Source: Dichomitus squalens LYAD-421 SS1 | Lineage: Eukaryota; Basidiomycota; Agaricomycetes; Polyporales; Polyporaceae | Direction: 5' to 3' | DNA length: 64,000 nucleotides | Assembly: GCF_000275845.1 (NCBI RefSeq) | Contig: NW_006766952.1 | Location: forward strand, 1-64,000 | Part shown: positions 12,459 to 24,700 of the stretch, piece by piece | Numbering within the stretch: the stretch's first letter is position 1 | How the letters are laid out: each line of letters begins with the position of its first letter | Notes under the pieces: model-generated | Databases searched by the model: none | The model's input: only the letters and a program-made list of their open reading frames with translations | Told to the model about the DNA's origin: nothing | Position numbers and translations under genes: made by a program

Positions 12459-13737
12459 TCAAACGCCGTCCTGGGCTTCGTTATAGTCGTTGACCTCTCT
12501 TGCGACGGCCTTCTCATCCAGCGTCTGGTCGATGTGTAAGTTGAATAGCTCGTGCACGCCTACAGTGTTCCACTCTTCCTGCTCCCGTTTGAGCTCCTTC
12601 TTCACCCACCGCACGGTAAACGCCAGACTTGTGAATGCCCAGAGCCACGGCAAGCCCCAGCCGATGCCATAGCCAATATCTTCGGGGGTCGTCCAGGCGA
12701 TGGCGATGAACGCGGCGGCGCATATGCAGCCGGATGCGCCCCAGTAGAAGGAGGTGATGCGGATAATGCGGCGCATGATGGCGGAGTGTTCGTAACGTAT
12801 CCGCCAGGCCTGGCGGAACTCGACGCAGCCTCCGCCGTCAACAGCGACGATGTCCTCGACAAGGGTATACATGGCTGGAGGAAGGCCGGTCCAGGGAGGC
12901 ATGGAGGAGACGCGGAAGGGCATTTTGAGTTTATGCGGCCAGACGGAAGTGATGAGGAGGGGAACGCAGAAGGCGATCATAAAGCATGATAGGGACATGG
13001 ACACCGTGTGTACGGAGGCGGGATTTCTAAACGGACATGGTCAGCAATGCGTAGATGACGAGAACAGTGGGGCATGGTGGGAAGCGTGGAGGTGCCATGG
13101 GAATGAGTACTCACACAGAGGAGCCAATAACGAGGGGCACGAAGAAGCCGGTCATAGCAAGACCGATTTGAATGCTGAAGAGGTGGGATGGGTGAGTTCA
13201 GGGAACATGAGATATGGGGAAAATTGGAGCTTTGCAGCCGGTCCCGTAGCTGATGGAAGCGGTTGGCTTGAGGAGACGCGAACGCCGTGAATGCGCTCGA
13301 CCATGCTATGGGGTCGGGGGAGGTAGACAAGACGGTAGGGAGGAGACAACGTACGTGAATGCGTCTGGGCCAAACCTGCTGGCGCCGAGCGGTCTGCGCT
13401 GATGTCCGTGGTCGCTAATGAAGAGATACCATGACCTTCGTGCGAGCTTGTAGGAGGAGTAAGTGCCGACTATTGAGGTGATGATGGCGAGGTTCTTTGT
13501 GTTGTTGAGGTGGGCGCCCCATCGGATGGCGTAGAAGACGATGAGGGGGATGACGCCGGCCTCGATGAAGATGAGGATGAGGAAGCTGGCGATGGCGAAT
13601 TTACGGCGTCGGGGTGCGAGGGAGTAGTTGAGCGAGGGCGGACGGGAAGGGCGGTATGTGAGTGAGGAGTCGTCAGATATGGGAGTAGCGGACGTCGTCG
13701 CTAGGACAGCCGACGACGGCGGGGGAGAAGACGGCAT
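12459..13737 (-). CDS. Polytopic membrane protein of unknown function (basidiomycete-conserved)
   Basis: Three exons (13737-13355, 13174-13115, 13026-12459) give 336 residues. The Ser/Pro-rich N-terminus (about 45 residues) precedes at least seven hydrophobic segments, for example FAIASFLILIFIEAGVIPLI, IQIGLAMTGFFVPLVIGSSV and SLSCFMIAFCVPLLITSVWP. A loop YTLVEDIVAVDGGGCVEFRQ sits between the later helices, and a charged C-terminus (VKKELKREQEEW) follows the last one. The VEDIVAVDGGG loop is a pattern I recall from uncharacterised basidiomycete membrane proteins. No enzymatic motif is visible. The first intron (180 nt) is longer than most here, and the exon joined after it is supported by frame and by hydrophobic continuity. 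The start is divergent from the HECT ligase with 246 bp between ATGs. Function unknown. Confidence 0.8.
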
Positions 13738-13983
13738 TGTTTGGCGGAGGACTGTCGGGGGCGGGGTACATATAGTATGAAGGAGAGGACGCGACCCATG
13801 GGCGGCGGCGTGGAGTCCAGGCGTACTTATCCAGTTGACGTCACCCCACGTGCTCCCCCATCACGTGCACCAAGCAGGCCTACGCGTTCGCGCCGCCGAG
13901 GTCGCGAGCTTACTCAACGCCGTACGCTCATCTCTCCGGACTCAGTTGCTGTTTCCTACTACATAGACTGTTGGTTACACACC

Positions 13984-16900
13984 ATGGACGTCCCTCTCTT
14001 TGGAGATCAGCCCAACAAACGCAGAAGACACATCAATTTAGGCGGCATCCACTCCGCCACTACCCACAACGACATCCTCCAGGACGCCAAGCTTCGCAGA
14101 TCCCAGCGTGAGGAACAGAAACGCCGCCAAGACGCTGCTCTCCACATACAGCGTATATGGAGATCCCACCTCGCTCGCGCCGCAGTCAGGCAGTCCCTTC
14201 GCGCCACTTTTCTCCAAGATCTCTCCTCTCTCACTGCCCTCCGCTGTCTTGTCCTTCTTGGCCAGGACGAGGATGCACTCGGCCGCTGGTCCACCGTCAT
14301 CCTCGCTTCTAAGAAAGGTCTCTGCCACTTCTCCTCCCTCAATGCCTTCCCCTCACTCCATTTGTAGATGTTCTGCTACAATCCGATCAAAGCTGGCTCG
14401 TACTCCTCCAGCGGGTCTCCACTATGCTTCTCCGCTCCCTCTCTACCGACCCCCGGTATGTCCACCAAACGTTCGTTTCAATCAGACATCTGACACTCGT
14501 CTAGCTCGCAGTATGCACAGACTCATCTACAAGTCCTCAGCCTGCTGCTTTCCGGCAACCCCAAACGCGCTGACGTCTCCCGATATCTCCTCTCGCATGG
14601 GTTCTACTCCAGTCTTCGTCAAGTGGTCTTGCAACTCGTGAGCGCACTTCTCATCGTTAGGCCTCTTGCTTCTGACTGTATCGGACATCGCAGCCTGCAC
14701 CCTTCAAACCCTCACCCTTAATTGCTCCTCTCGCAGATCTCCTCGCTGCGCCACTATCCTATCCAGAGCTTCTCCCGCTCTCTCTTCGCGAGCTCCTTTC
14801 AAATATTCTCACCATCCCATTGTTCCCGAATCGTATTCTGCCTGCTCTTGGACCGTTCTCTGCACGTCTCCCACTCGCATCCATCCATGTTGTTCCACTT
14901 GACATCATCAGTGCTCCAGAGCTTCAATCCCTAGAATCCAAGATACACCTCCTAGCTAATCTCGTTGCATTCATGCCGCCTAGATATGCTGCCCTCTCTC
15001 CACCAGCATTCGCCACATACCTCCAACTATGTGCGCTTCTCATGAACGCCCTTCCGACGCACGCACTAGAGCCTCCAGAAGACAAACGAGATGCCGCCCG
15101 TAACTGGGCTGATGGCGAATCTGAGGACGAGGAGGAGACCACCGTTGAGGTCGTATCCTCTTTCGAGCCAAAGCAACGGCTTCCGCCACTTGACGACCGG
15201 ACGCGTAAACGGCTATTGATCATACCTGCATCAGACCATATCACTTCGCTTCTCCGTGCCTCCCAAAACGAAAATTTGCTACAGCCTGTCGTTGCTTATT
15301 CTCTAGCGCTTAGCACCGTCTGGCCGTCCAGGAGGGACAGGGTGCTGAGCGCGATTGTGATGTACAATCGAGGCAGTCTCGTCAAGGAGATCTACCGGAC
15401 GTTCGTTCGTAGTTCTCCTCTAGGTAGAGACGACGCGCAGTCGGAGATTTCCAGTACGTGTAGCGATCCATCTCTATTCTTCCCGGAAGAGACTTTACAC
15501 TTAGACATATTCAACAGACCCCAAAAACGCACCTCACTGGCCACCACTTCTCCTCCTTGCCGACCTATACACGCAAGCGCTACTTACGATGGGCGACGAT
15601 GAGTTCTTTTCGACCGGAGTGACTCCGAGCGTAGCGCGCAACCCTCTTTCCCTTGACGAGCTGACGGGCTTCTCGCGACAATTGCTCAACATAGCGTTCA
15701 CGCTGTATTGGCGTGAGGACCCGAATAGTGCGCAGGAAGCTGTGCCTGGCCTTGGGCAGGTCAGGTGGGAGAACGTCCGGGAGAAGGCGACCAAGTGCTT
15801 GCAAGCGCTTCATGCTCGGGAGTGCGTAGCCCTCCTGCTCATATCCGTTGATGTTCGTAATTACTCATATGTACGTGACAACAGTTCGAGACGACCGTTC
15901 ACACCTCCAGGTCATTGGTTGATCACGGCTCATGTGGACATGAACACGTTCATCAAAGCCGCTGTGTAAGTCGCAATTCCATGCTCTCGTTACTCTGATC
16001 GCTCTAACTCTAAACTTCACGTCCAGCTTTGAAGAACGCCAACTCTCGGTCCCTGAGAATGGCCGCGTTGCTCCGCTGAACAAGCGTCAACTTGCCTACC
16101 TCTCCCCCCGACTTGGAGTGCTCAACAATATCCCCTTCGCTATCCCTTTCGACGTGCGTGTAGAGATCTTCAGGCAATTCGTCCAAAACGACATCGTCTC
16201 GCGCGGTTATATGCCGTGGCGCGGGCGCATGGGCGCAGCGAAGATCGTCATCAGACGAGATCATATCGCGCAGGATGGTTTTGACAGGCTAGCGGACGCA
16301 GATTTAAGAGCACCGATTGCGATCACTTTCATTGATCAATTCGGCAATGAGGAGTATGTACATGACTCATGGTGTTCTGTTTCATGTTGCTCACTTTCAT
16401 CCGCTGCAGAGCCGGAATTGATGGTGGAGGTGTATTCAAGGAATTTCTTACCAGCTTGACTCGGGAGGTGTTCGACACCGATCGAGGCCTGTGGTTGGCA
16501 ACCAAGAAGAACGAGCTTTACCCGGCTCCACACTCATACGCTACGGAACGTCAGTCTCTACAAACGCTTCGATGTTGCTCTTGTGTCATAGGCCACTAAC
16601 TCCACGACGATTTTGCTTTTCAGCGCACAGCCTGGCGTGGTACCGCTTCATCGGTCGTATCCTCGGAAAGGCGCTATACGAAGGGATCCTAGTTGACATC
16701 GCCTTCGCTGGGTTCTTTCTCGCGAAATGGCTGGACAAGCAAAGTTGGCTCGACGATCTCGCATCGCTTGATCCCGAGCTCTACCAAGGTCTCATGCAGC
16801 TCAAACACTACACCGGTGACCCCGAAGAGCTCTCCCTCAACTTCACCGTAGCGCAGGAGGAGTTCGGGGTAACCAAGTCGATCGACTTGATCCCGAACGG

Positions 16901-17627
16901 AAGCAATATTCCGGTAACGAGGGAGAACAGGCTGCAGTATATGTATCTCGTCGCACATTACAAGTTGACGAAGCAGATCAAGAAGCAGAGTACGGCGTTC
17001 TTCGAGGGTCTGTCGGAAATCATCGACCCCAAGTGGTTAAGGTGCGCCTCCTCAATTGTCCTCGTCAGCAACCAATAACCACGCGTTATCTTGGCAGGAT
17101 GTTTAACCAACAGGAGCTGCAAATCCTTCTTGGGGGAGTAGACTCGCCGATCGACGTCGAGGACCTGCGCGCGAACACGCAGTACGGTGGGTTGTACGAC
17201 GACCACCATCTGACGATTCAATTGTTCTGGGAAGTCGTAAATGAATTGAGTCACGAAGACCGCAGGAAGCTGCTGAGGTTCGCCACAAGCTGCAGTCGGC
17301 CGCCGTTGCTGTAAGTTCTCCCTTGTCATCGTCAGCGAAGAGAAACCGGCTCAGGCGGTTCAATCCAAACGTGCAGCGGATTCAAAGAGCTCAACCCCCA
17401 CTTTGCTATCCGAGACGCGACGGACGACCAAACCCGGCTGCCCACCGCGAGTACATGCGTGAACTTGCTGAAGGTACGCTGCACCTTTCTGACCGCGTGT
17501 AGGTCATGCGAGATGTTACTGAATGCTTCGCTCTTCCGCACAGCTGCCGAGGTATACGGACAGGCGGGTTTTGAAGGAGAAGCTCGTGCAGGCGATCAAT
17601 TCGAATGCAGGGTTTGACCTGTCATAG
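13984..17627 (+). CDS. HUL5: HECT-type E3 ubiquitin ligase, HUL5/UBE3C family
   Basis: Ubiquitin ligase associated with the proteasome that extends chains on stalled or misfolded substrates. Twelve exons (13984-14317, 14368-14455, 14505-14637, 14694-15453, 15518-15821, 15885-15965, 16027-16353, 16410-16549, 16624-17041, 17098-17310, 17377-17473, 17544-17627) stay in frame for 992 residues, the family size. An IQ-like motif ALHIQRIWRSHLARAAVRQS lies near residues 52-71. The middle region ends in SRRPFTPPGHWL. The HECT domain starts around AGIDGGGVFKEFLTSL and ends with STCVNLLKLPRYTDRRVLKE; the catalytic Cys is residue 960. The first donor (AAAG|GTCTCT) is weak but frame-supported. Intron-rich and intact. 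Divergent from the membrane-protein gene at 13737. Confidence 0.95.
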
Positions 17628-18089
17628 TCGAAGTCGGATATTGCAGTCGTGCCGTGGTCATGAGACAGGAGCGGGCATATGTGATTAGATTGTGGCGCAA
17701 AAGGAGTCAAAGGGGGAAACCCGATGTTGTACAATATCATACTTCATGAGCACGAGTAGTTGCATCCTAAATACATCCATCGCAAATGAGTAAGTACGCG
17801 AAGAAGAATCAAGGCAAGCTCTGTTGCTCGTACCATGACGAGTGGTGAGAGACGCTGAGGCGAGCAGGTGACAGGTACAGGTCAGTGGCGAAGCTGTTGC
17901 GAACATTCACCTCATCCCCCCGACGCCGTCTCCGACCCCTGACCCGATGCCTAATTCCATCGCTTCCTCGCTCTTCCAAGTCGCTTCCTTGTGGGAAAGG
18001 TCTCAGGACGACGCCGGAGACACACTTGACTACTACGCTTCCCACCTGCACACTCGAACTGCTATATGTCCTGAACATACCGCTCCGCC
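17628..18089. promoter_or_regulatory. Spacer and promoter of the D-lactate dehydrogenase gene
   Basis: 460 bp between two genes on the same strand. It holds the ligase 3' UTR and the dehydrogenase promoter; no distinct element could be identified. Confidence 0.4.
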
Positions 18090-20500
18090 ATGCTTCTAGG
18101 AACGTCGCGCCTCACCGCTCTGAAAGGTTCTGCTACGCGGTTTCCCGGTGTTATTGCCTCAACGCGTCGTGCTCCGACGCCTCTTCTGCGTCCACAATCG
18201 CTTGGCTCGCGTTGGAACAGCTCGTCCACCTCACAAGGGCAGCCCAAGTCCAGTCTGAATGCGCCACTGGCTTTTATTCTGGGATCTGCTTTGAGCGGCG
18301 CCGCGGCCTACTACTATGCCACTTCTTCAAAAGATGCGCTGTCCGTCAGCACTACAAGCACTGAACTAAACAACAAGTATGGCTCCCCGGAGGACTTCAA
18401 GAAGGCGATTGAGGAGCTCAAGACCCTCTTCGCGAATGAGGACACCGTGACCACCGACCCTGACTATTTGGCGGAGCATGGGATGTCGGATAATGACTAT
18501 CATATATGTGAGTGCGCTCCGGCTTTGCTGTATAACCAAAGGAGGGCGTTCCCGCAGAATTGCAGTGGACAAGAGCATTGAACATTGTGGATAGCGTCAT
18601 CGCCCTCAGTGGTTGTGTATCCTGCGTCCACAGAGGACGTAGTAAAGATCGTCAAGGTGGCGGGCAAGTACAAGATGCCTGTGATTCCATACTCCGGAGC
18701 GACCAGTCTTGAAGGACACTTCCGTGCGGTATGTTTCAATTTGAGTCCTGTGTACTCCTCGTGAACTGTGTTTACCCGCAGCCATCGGTCGGTGGTATTT
18801 GTGTTGACATGTCGAAGATGGATAAAATCATCGAGATACACGGTACGTAGGTCTAGTACGAATGTAGCCGAGGACTACGAGATTGACGAAGTCCCCTATA
18901 GAGGCGGACTCCGACGTTGTCTGCCAACCTGGCCTCCGGTGGATGGACTTGAACGAGACCCTGAAAAAGAAAGGTAAGAAGCGAGTCGCTGAGATGGACG
19001 AACGAAGTACTGAATTGGATCGTAGGCATACCTTTGTTCTTCCCTGTGGGTTGACACGTTTCAACTACCCGCCTCATGCTGAGTCGCTTGTTAGCTCGAT
19101 CCGGCACCTGGCGCGACTATCGGCGGCATGCTCAGCACTGGTTGTTCCGGCAGTATGTGTCATCTCTTGTGAAGATGTACTAAGCCTACTGAGTGTGACT
19201 CCTAGCCAATGCGGTTAGATACGGAACCGCAAAGGCAGAATGGTTCCTTAATGCTGTATGTGTTTTCCGCTCGATCGAAGGGGCCACCCTCACGCGATCT
19301 GGTGGATGAAGACGGTCGTACTCCCTTCAGGAGAGGTGATCAAGACTCGAAGTCGCGCCCGCAAGTCGTCTGCAGGCTTTGACGTGACCAAGTTGTTCAT
19401 CGGTGCAGAAGGAACTTTGGGCATTGTCACCGAAGGTTCGCGACCCCGTCTCTTCACTGTTGAAAGTTGTTGACAAATCATTCTTCGCTAGTGACCATAC
19501 GCCTTGCGCCCGTGTTACCGACGAACGTAGCAGTCGTGCAGTTCCCAAACGTTCGCAAGGCTACGGAAGCCGTCATTGAGATCGTCAATTCAGGCGTTGG
19601 CATTCGTACGTCCCCCCTTCCTCTTTTCCTACCCAAAGACTCAATTAATTGTTATTACTGCGATTATTCGTAGAATGCGTGGAGCTGTGCGATAACGACT
19701 TCATGCGCGCTACGAATGTCTATGGACTCTCCACGCGCAAATGGCCAGAGAAGGACAGCCTGTTCTTCAAATTACAAGGTCCGACGCCCCGCGCTCTCCA
19801 GGAGACCGCAGACATCGTCAAGCAAATCACTTCGAAATATGGCGGCACAGGCTTCTCCTTAGCCCGCAATGACAAGGAAGCTGCGGATCTTTGGACCGAT
19901 CGGAAGAACGCGCTGTACTCTAGTCTGGCTATCCTTCCTGGTGCAAGGGGTTGGAGTACGGACGTCTGGTAAGTCCATGTTGGGCATGGAACGATATAAT
20001 CACTGAGGTGACGTAGTGTGCCACCATCCCGACTTCCGGAGCTTGTGTATGGGACGAAAGAAGATCTCGCGCAGAACGGCATTGTATCAACTATCGTCGG
20101 ACATGTGGGAGATGGTACAATCCCGCCCCGATCCTCGATGCCAAAGAGAATACTGACCTTCGCAACGCAGGCAACTTCCACGCACTCTTGCTCTTCCGAA
20201 ACGACGAAGAGCTCGAGAAGGCACGTGCGGCTGTCCACCGAATGATCGAGCGAGCGATCGCGCTCGACGGCACGTGCACGGGAGAACATGGCGTCGGCAT
20301 GGGCAAGCGCGAGTACTTGGTGGAGGAGCTTGGCGAGGGCACGGTCGACCTCATGAAGACGATCAAGAAGACAATCGACCCATACAACCTCTTCAACCCA
20401 GGGAAAGTAAGTGCGTACGCGCTTCATCTGCGTCTGGTACTGACTGCTATGATGGCGTCAGTTGTACCCTGACACTGGCTCCACAGCCTCAAAGCATTAG
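18090..20500 (+). CDS. DLD1: Mitochondrial D-lactate dehydrogenase (cytochrome), FAD-linked
   Basis: Inner-membrane flavoenzyme that oxidises D-lactate to pyruvate and passes electrons to cytochrome c. Thirteen exons (18090-18507, 18595-18728, 18782-18842, 18902-18973, 19026-19045, 19095-19152, 19206-19255, 19312-19435, 19492-19605, 19674-19968, 20017-20114, 20171-20406, 20462-20500) stay in frame for 572 residues. The N-terminus is basic and Ser/Arg-rich, like a presequence, followed by one membrane segment ([18 protein letters not shown]). The FAD_binding_4 domain shows [27 protein letters not shown] and [20 protein letters not shown]. The FAD-oxidase C domain shows [16 protein letters not shown] and [20 protein letters not shown], with the flavin-site His residues. 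Exon 5 is a 20 nt microexon. Assignment to the DLD1 group rests on the presequence, the membrane segment and overall similarity. Confidence 0.93.
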
Positions 20501-21148
20501 GAACGTTGCGCGTGGGCCACATAACCAGCTTGGATTCCGTATGCCGCTTGTTACATCTCCCTGTCAGGCTGTGCCGCCGATATGACATTCAATACACCTG
20601 TATATAAATGCATCCATCTGGGTGTCTTGCAGCGTGTTCGGTCACGATCTCCGAGTCGGTCGGACATGAAATAGACACTCACCTGTCTCCCGACTCCGAT
20701 CCGGTCAATTTACTTACACGCTTCAGAGTCTCACATACACGGCTCCTAGCAGGTGACTTGAACCGTGGCGGGATGCCATAACTCACCGTGCCCTAACCTC
20801 AAATAGAATCGACGATGGGTGGGCAGGTGAGTCAACATCCAGTGCAGGACCCCAATACAACGTCCGTAACTTATTCGGTTCGTATCACCCCTTTGGTGCA
20901 GGTCACTCCCAAGGACGACGTTGCACAGCAAACGTGTAATAAAATTGGTTCCGCCTCCAAGCCGTGGCTCGTCTCTGTCGGACAGCTATCGAGGCCCTGC
21001 AATTTAGCGTCAGTCCACGCATATGTGCGATCCTGGGGTAGGCATGCACGAAGCTTGTAGGGGGAACTGACGTTCCTATCTTCCTCGGGGAGCTCACATC
21101 GCTACTTAAGCCCGGATTAGTACCTCTTCTGCCGGACACATCTCTAAC
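20501..21148. promoter_or_regulatory. Spacer upstream of DUF4436-like copy B
   Basis: 650 bp with the dehydrogenase 3' UTR and the copy B promoter. A TATATAAA-like stretch lies near 20600. No gene was recognised. Confidence 0.35.
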
Positions 21149-22636
21149 ATGTCCCCATTGTGCTTGACAAAGTTACACACGAGGAGTGGCCACCCACGCC
21201 TGTTCGCGTGTACTATGGCGACCATCCTGCTAGCTGCTTTCAGTGCAGGTATTTTCGCATGGGATGTTGGTCTATCGTTTGAAAGGCTCATTCCAGTGAT
21301 GAGCGGTATCGAGTTACTCGTCAATCAGTCCGGACCAGGAGTAGGTGCCCTGATGCTTGCATTTCGTTCTAAGCTAATGTCATCGTCGCTCGCTTTGACA
21401 GGTCGGTCTTGCTCTGATACCCGTCAACATCGATCTCTTCTCATCAACGTTGACGCTGAATTGGTGGACGACTGGTTGCGGTCGTTTTCTACGTGATCGC
21501 CGTCTGATTCCCGGAAGCGAGAAAGCAAAATCTGCCCTGGAGCTCTCAGAACTAGGATGTGGACTGTCACAAACCTCGTATTCTGTTTGGTTTGACTCGT
21601 AGGCAAATTCATACTTGTGAGAACGGCTAGGTGCCAAGCTTGCATCTAGGGCTGAGCAATACTCGCGCAACGCTTCGGATGAACTGATCCTCCAAAGAGA
21701 CAATCATCAAATCAGGTAGGCGGCAGGCTTCTGAGCGTTGACGCACTACGTGGCTCACGAAGATTCGAGCGCGCCTTTAGATTCGCTTCAATGGAAACTT
21801 TCAATACTTTACATAGCTTTACCTGGATCTCCGACGACCAAACCCTCGCGAGTAGGCGCCAACACTCTGCCTCCGCATGGTATCCTTATGACGTATACAC
21901 GATCAGTACGATCATTGAGGCCTTCGACAACGTCCAGAGTGGCCCAAGCTCTCTCCCCATATACTTGCTTCATTTGTACGGCGGGCACACCGGTTACAAA
22001 ACTCGGATAGATTCGGTCGAAGCTGTCGCAAATTTGTATGATGACCGTGCTGTATACGTGACCTTTTCGATTCGCGTAGGTGCCTTCCTGTTGAACGGAG
22101 CTCTTGCTAGTAATGACCGTGTATTTATGTTTCAGCGATGCTTTGGAGTCAAGCTCTTCGCGATCACGCTTTTCCTGACGAACTACCTTCTCTCTTGTAT
22201 TATGGTCTACATCGCGGTCTGCGCTCATTGCGGCCGATCCGTTCCAGACACCGCTCTCTTTCTTCCCCTCGCCAACATCCTGCTCATACCTCAACTCAGG
22301 GCGGCCATGCCAGATGCACCAGACTTCGGTTCGTGGGCATATGCTAGATTACTTGCAGGCTCCTCATTGTGCATATTTACAGGTGTCTTCATGGATCTGT
22401 TCGGATACTATGTGAACATGGTGGCAGTAAGTGTGGTATTCTGGTCACAATCACATTACTGAGTCTGCTTACGTCTATCGAAGGTTTGCATGGCTACTCT
22501 GCTCACCTTTTTCAAAATCATCGGTCATCGCGGGAAGAAGTCTAGCCTTCAGCAGAGTCTACCGCACCAGAAATTGCTCTGTCGTTCTGGATCGCACAGC
22601 GCCCCAATCTTGCAAGCCTCTGGGAATGGTGTATGA
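21149..22636 (+). CDS. DUF4436-like membrane protein, copy B
   Basis: Paralogue of the gene at 10028-11676, in opposite orientation. Seven exons (21149-21340, 21402-21598, 21650-21715, 21781-22075, 22136-22328, 22383-22426, 22484-22636) give 379 residues. Exons 2, 5 and 6 have exactly the same lengths as in copy A (197, 193 and 44 nt), and exons 3 and 4 differ by 3 and 6 nt. Shared blocks include NIDLFSSTLTLNWWTTG, RRQHSASAWYPYD, GVKLFAITLFLTNYLLS, LFLPLANILLIPQLRAAMPD and GVFMDLFGYYVNMVA. The C-terminal tail is shorter than in copy A. There is one N-terminal helix and a C-terminal helix group, so it is probably a membrane protein with a large lumenal or extracellular loop. Intact as spliced. 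Function unknown. Confidence 0.8.
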
Positions 22637-23007
22637 ATTTGTAGTGATGCTATGATCGTCGGCACGGGCGTAAGTGTTAGAAACCCTCGACGAGATGATT
22701 ACTGCAGATAGTCTGGACATCTTCAAGTAGTTTATGTACTGTAGCTCTTGTAGTCATCGAGTGTCGCCCCGCTTTCTGTCATATGCAATGTTCAGGTTTT
22801 TACTGCTCCAAGCCCGCGGTCATCCATTTTCGGGCCGTTCGACCGGGGTACGCGGTTAAGACGCCCACGTTGTGGCGGCGTGGGCTTCAAGTTGTGTCCT
22901 CGGTTGTCGCAGCACTCGCCATCTCCTCTCGCCATTGAGTTTCATCCCCGAACGCAGAGCAATACTTCACTCCAGAACCTACGCCACTGGTTGCTACTGA
23001 ACCAGCT
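22637..23007. other. Spacer
   Basis: 370 bp between two plus-strand genes. It holds a 3' UTR and a promoter; nothing else was recognised. Confidence 0.4.
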
Positions 23008-23461
23008 ATGAACTCCCCGAGCGATCGCCACTCTGCCGGCGAGTCCGACTCTTCGTCGGATAACGAAGTGGAGGATATCACTGGACCGACTGAGCAGCCC
23101 GGTCTCCCTGCCCTCCCACAAGGCCCCAACAACTTCTTTGGTGGCGCTTCCGCCCCTAAACGTCGCCTTCCTGGAGGCTTGATGTTCGGTGGGTCGAGCG
23201 CGCGCGACCCAAAGAGTAGGCGCAAGGATGTGCGTCCCGTCGGTGGTGGCTCGTACTGGGACCACATGGGTCCTGGTCCGTCGAGGGCGGTGAGGGAAGA
23301 CCTGGTAGACTCTTCACTTGTTGAACAGTTGAGACACCGTACGTGTTCAGATTCTCGTCGCACCCGCACGGTCATAGTCTTGACTGACTCTGCGGCTCAT
23401 AGAGTTTGGCGATCCCTTCGATGAGAGGGATCTGAAGAGTGCTGCTACCAACGCCAACTGA
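23008..23461 (+). CDS. Small conserved-looking protein of unknown function
   Basis: Two exons (23008-23338, 23403-23461) give 129 residues. The N-terminal half is acidic and Ser/Pro-rich (SPSDRHSAGESDSSSDNEVE), then comes a Gly-rich basic stretch (FFGGASAPKRRLPGGLMFGG) and a compact C-terminal block GGGSYWDHMGPGPSRAVRED followed by LVEQLRHQFGDPFDERDLKS. The C-terminal block has the look of a constrained sequence and I believe similar short proteins occur in other Agaricomycetes, but I cannot name the family. No signal peptide or membrane helix. Exon 2 joins in frame (CAC C|AG TTT) and ends quickly at TGA. Probably soluble, cytosolic or nuclear. Its reality is supported by the clean splice, not by a known domain. 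Confidence 0.65.
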
Positions 23462-24700
23462 AGTATTACTCGTGTCCATTTGTTCGAGTGAGCTATCTGT
23501 TTCTGGCCTGCTGTTCCTGCTGGCTGAAGACCGTAGATTGTAGGGGTTTCGTCACCGTCGTGTTCGCTATCGTCAAACGCAAACGTAACAATGTCCGTCA
23601 ATTGCAGAACCCTTGTACAATACATATTCTTGCGGTTCTTATCCGGCCGATCTCCCTCGCTTGCAAGCTTCACACGTTTCGCAGATAGGCTCCGGCTGGT
23701 GACAACGTTCGGGTGCTTCGGGCTGTGAAGATATCCCCCGTGTTTATAGATGCCGGCCCCGATCAACATCCTTTGTAGAATTCTTGGCTGCCGACTACGG
23801 ACCGCCGCGTACCTTATGGTCGGCCCCGCAAATCTCGTCATCGAAGACGACGACGCTTGCTGTTCTCGTTCCCCGACGGCGATTCCACACCGGCTGAGTG
23901 ACCATTCAGAACTGATATGATTCTCTGCAGAGCCGGCGGCCGCCATCTGCGCTGTTCGCTTCACATTCATCCGCGGAGGACGGTCCGGAATACGGTGCGT
24001 TATGATCGAGTACTGTATAGATTATGTTGTTCGCGTTCGCGACTGAGTCTGAATGAGAGGACATTAGCTATTTTTGCATGCCGTCGGTGGTACTTGCCGT
24101 CTCGACGGGCTTCGACGGAGTGCCCAGGTGCCCCGGATGCCCGCCGTAGATATCGACTTGCTAGAGCGTGCAAGCCACAGGTTGGGCAGCTGACCCATGC
24201 CCGAGAATTCCCCACATACATATACCGAGCCTAACCATGCGCACACGGGTTCTCGAGTCTCGAGCACGTCTCCTATCGTGTGGATTGGTGCCACTGAACT
24301 GTTGACAGTCGTACTCTATCCGACCGAACGTCCGCAGATAGCTCAGCTCAGCTGTTGCACCAGCCCGTCTATCAGGGTCCCATCATGGTCAAGGAATACA
24401 AGCATCTCACTCGTGAGTGGAGCTCTTCGCTTCTTCACATGCTTATCCGTGCATGTTCGACTGCGGCCCTAACCAAGCTTACTTCTTTTTCTTTTTCACC
24501 TGCGATCACTGCCTCTGCCGACGAATGCGCCCTCAAAATGTGCTGCCCTGGAATGTGAACGGTACCTTACAACATGGACCGCCCCGGACCCGGAAACTCG
24601 CGCGTCCATTGTAACGCGTACGTACGCATCATGTTATCCTACCTACGCTGCACCCAAACGCATGGATGTCCGGCCTTCCATACTATGCAAACCTGCCCCT
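23462..24700. other. 1.2 kb spacer before the dioxygenase-like gene
   Basis: No gene was recognised on either strand. The 3' part should contain the promoter of the following gene. Short frames around 24355-24614 (plus) show no domain. Confidence 0.35.

Noticed and set aside
10028..22636. Possibility that the window holds a secondary-metabolite cluster around FPP synthase
   Set aside because: No terpene cyclase, PKS, NRPS or P450 was seen; neighbours are housekeeping genes with separate promoters.
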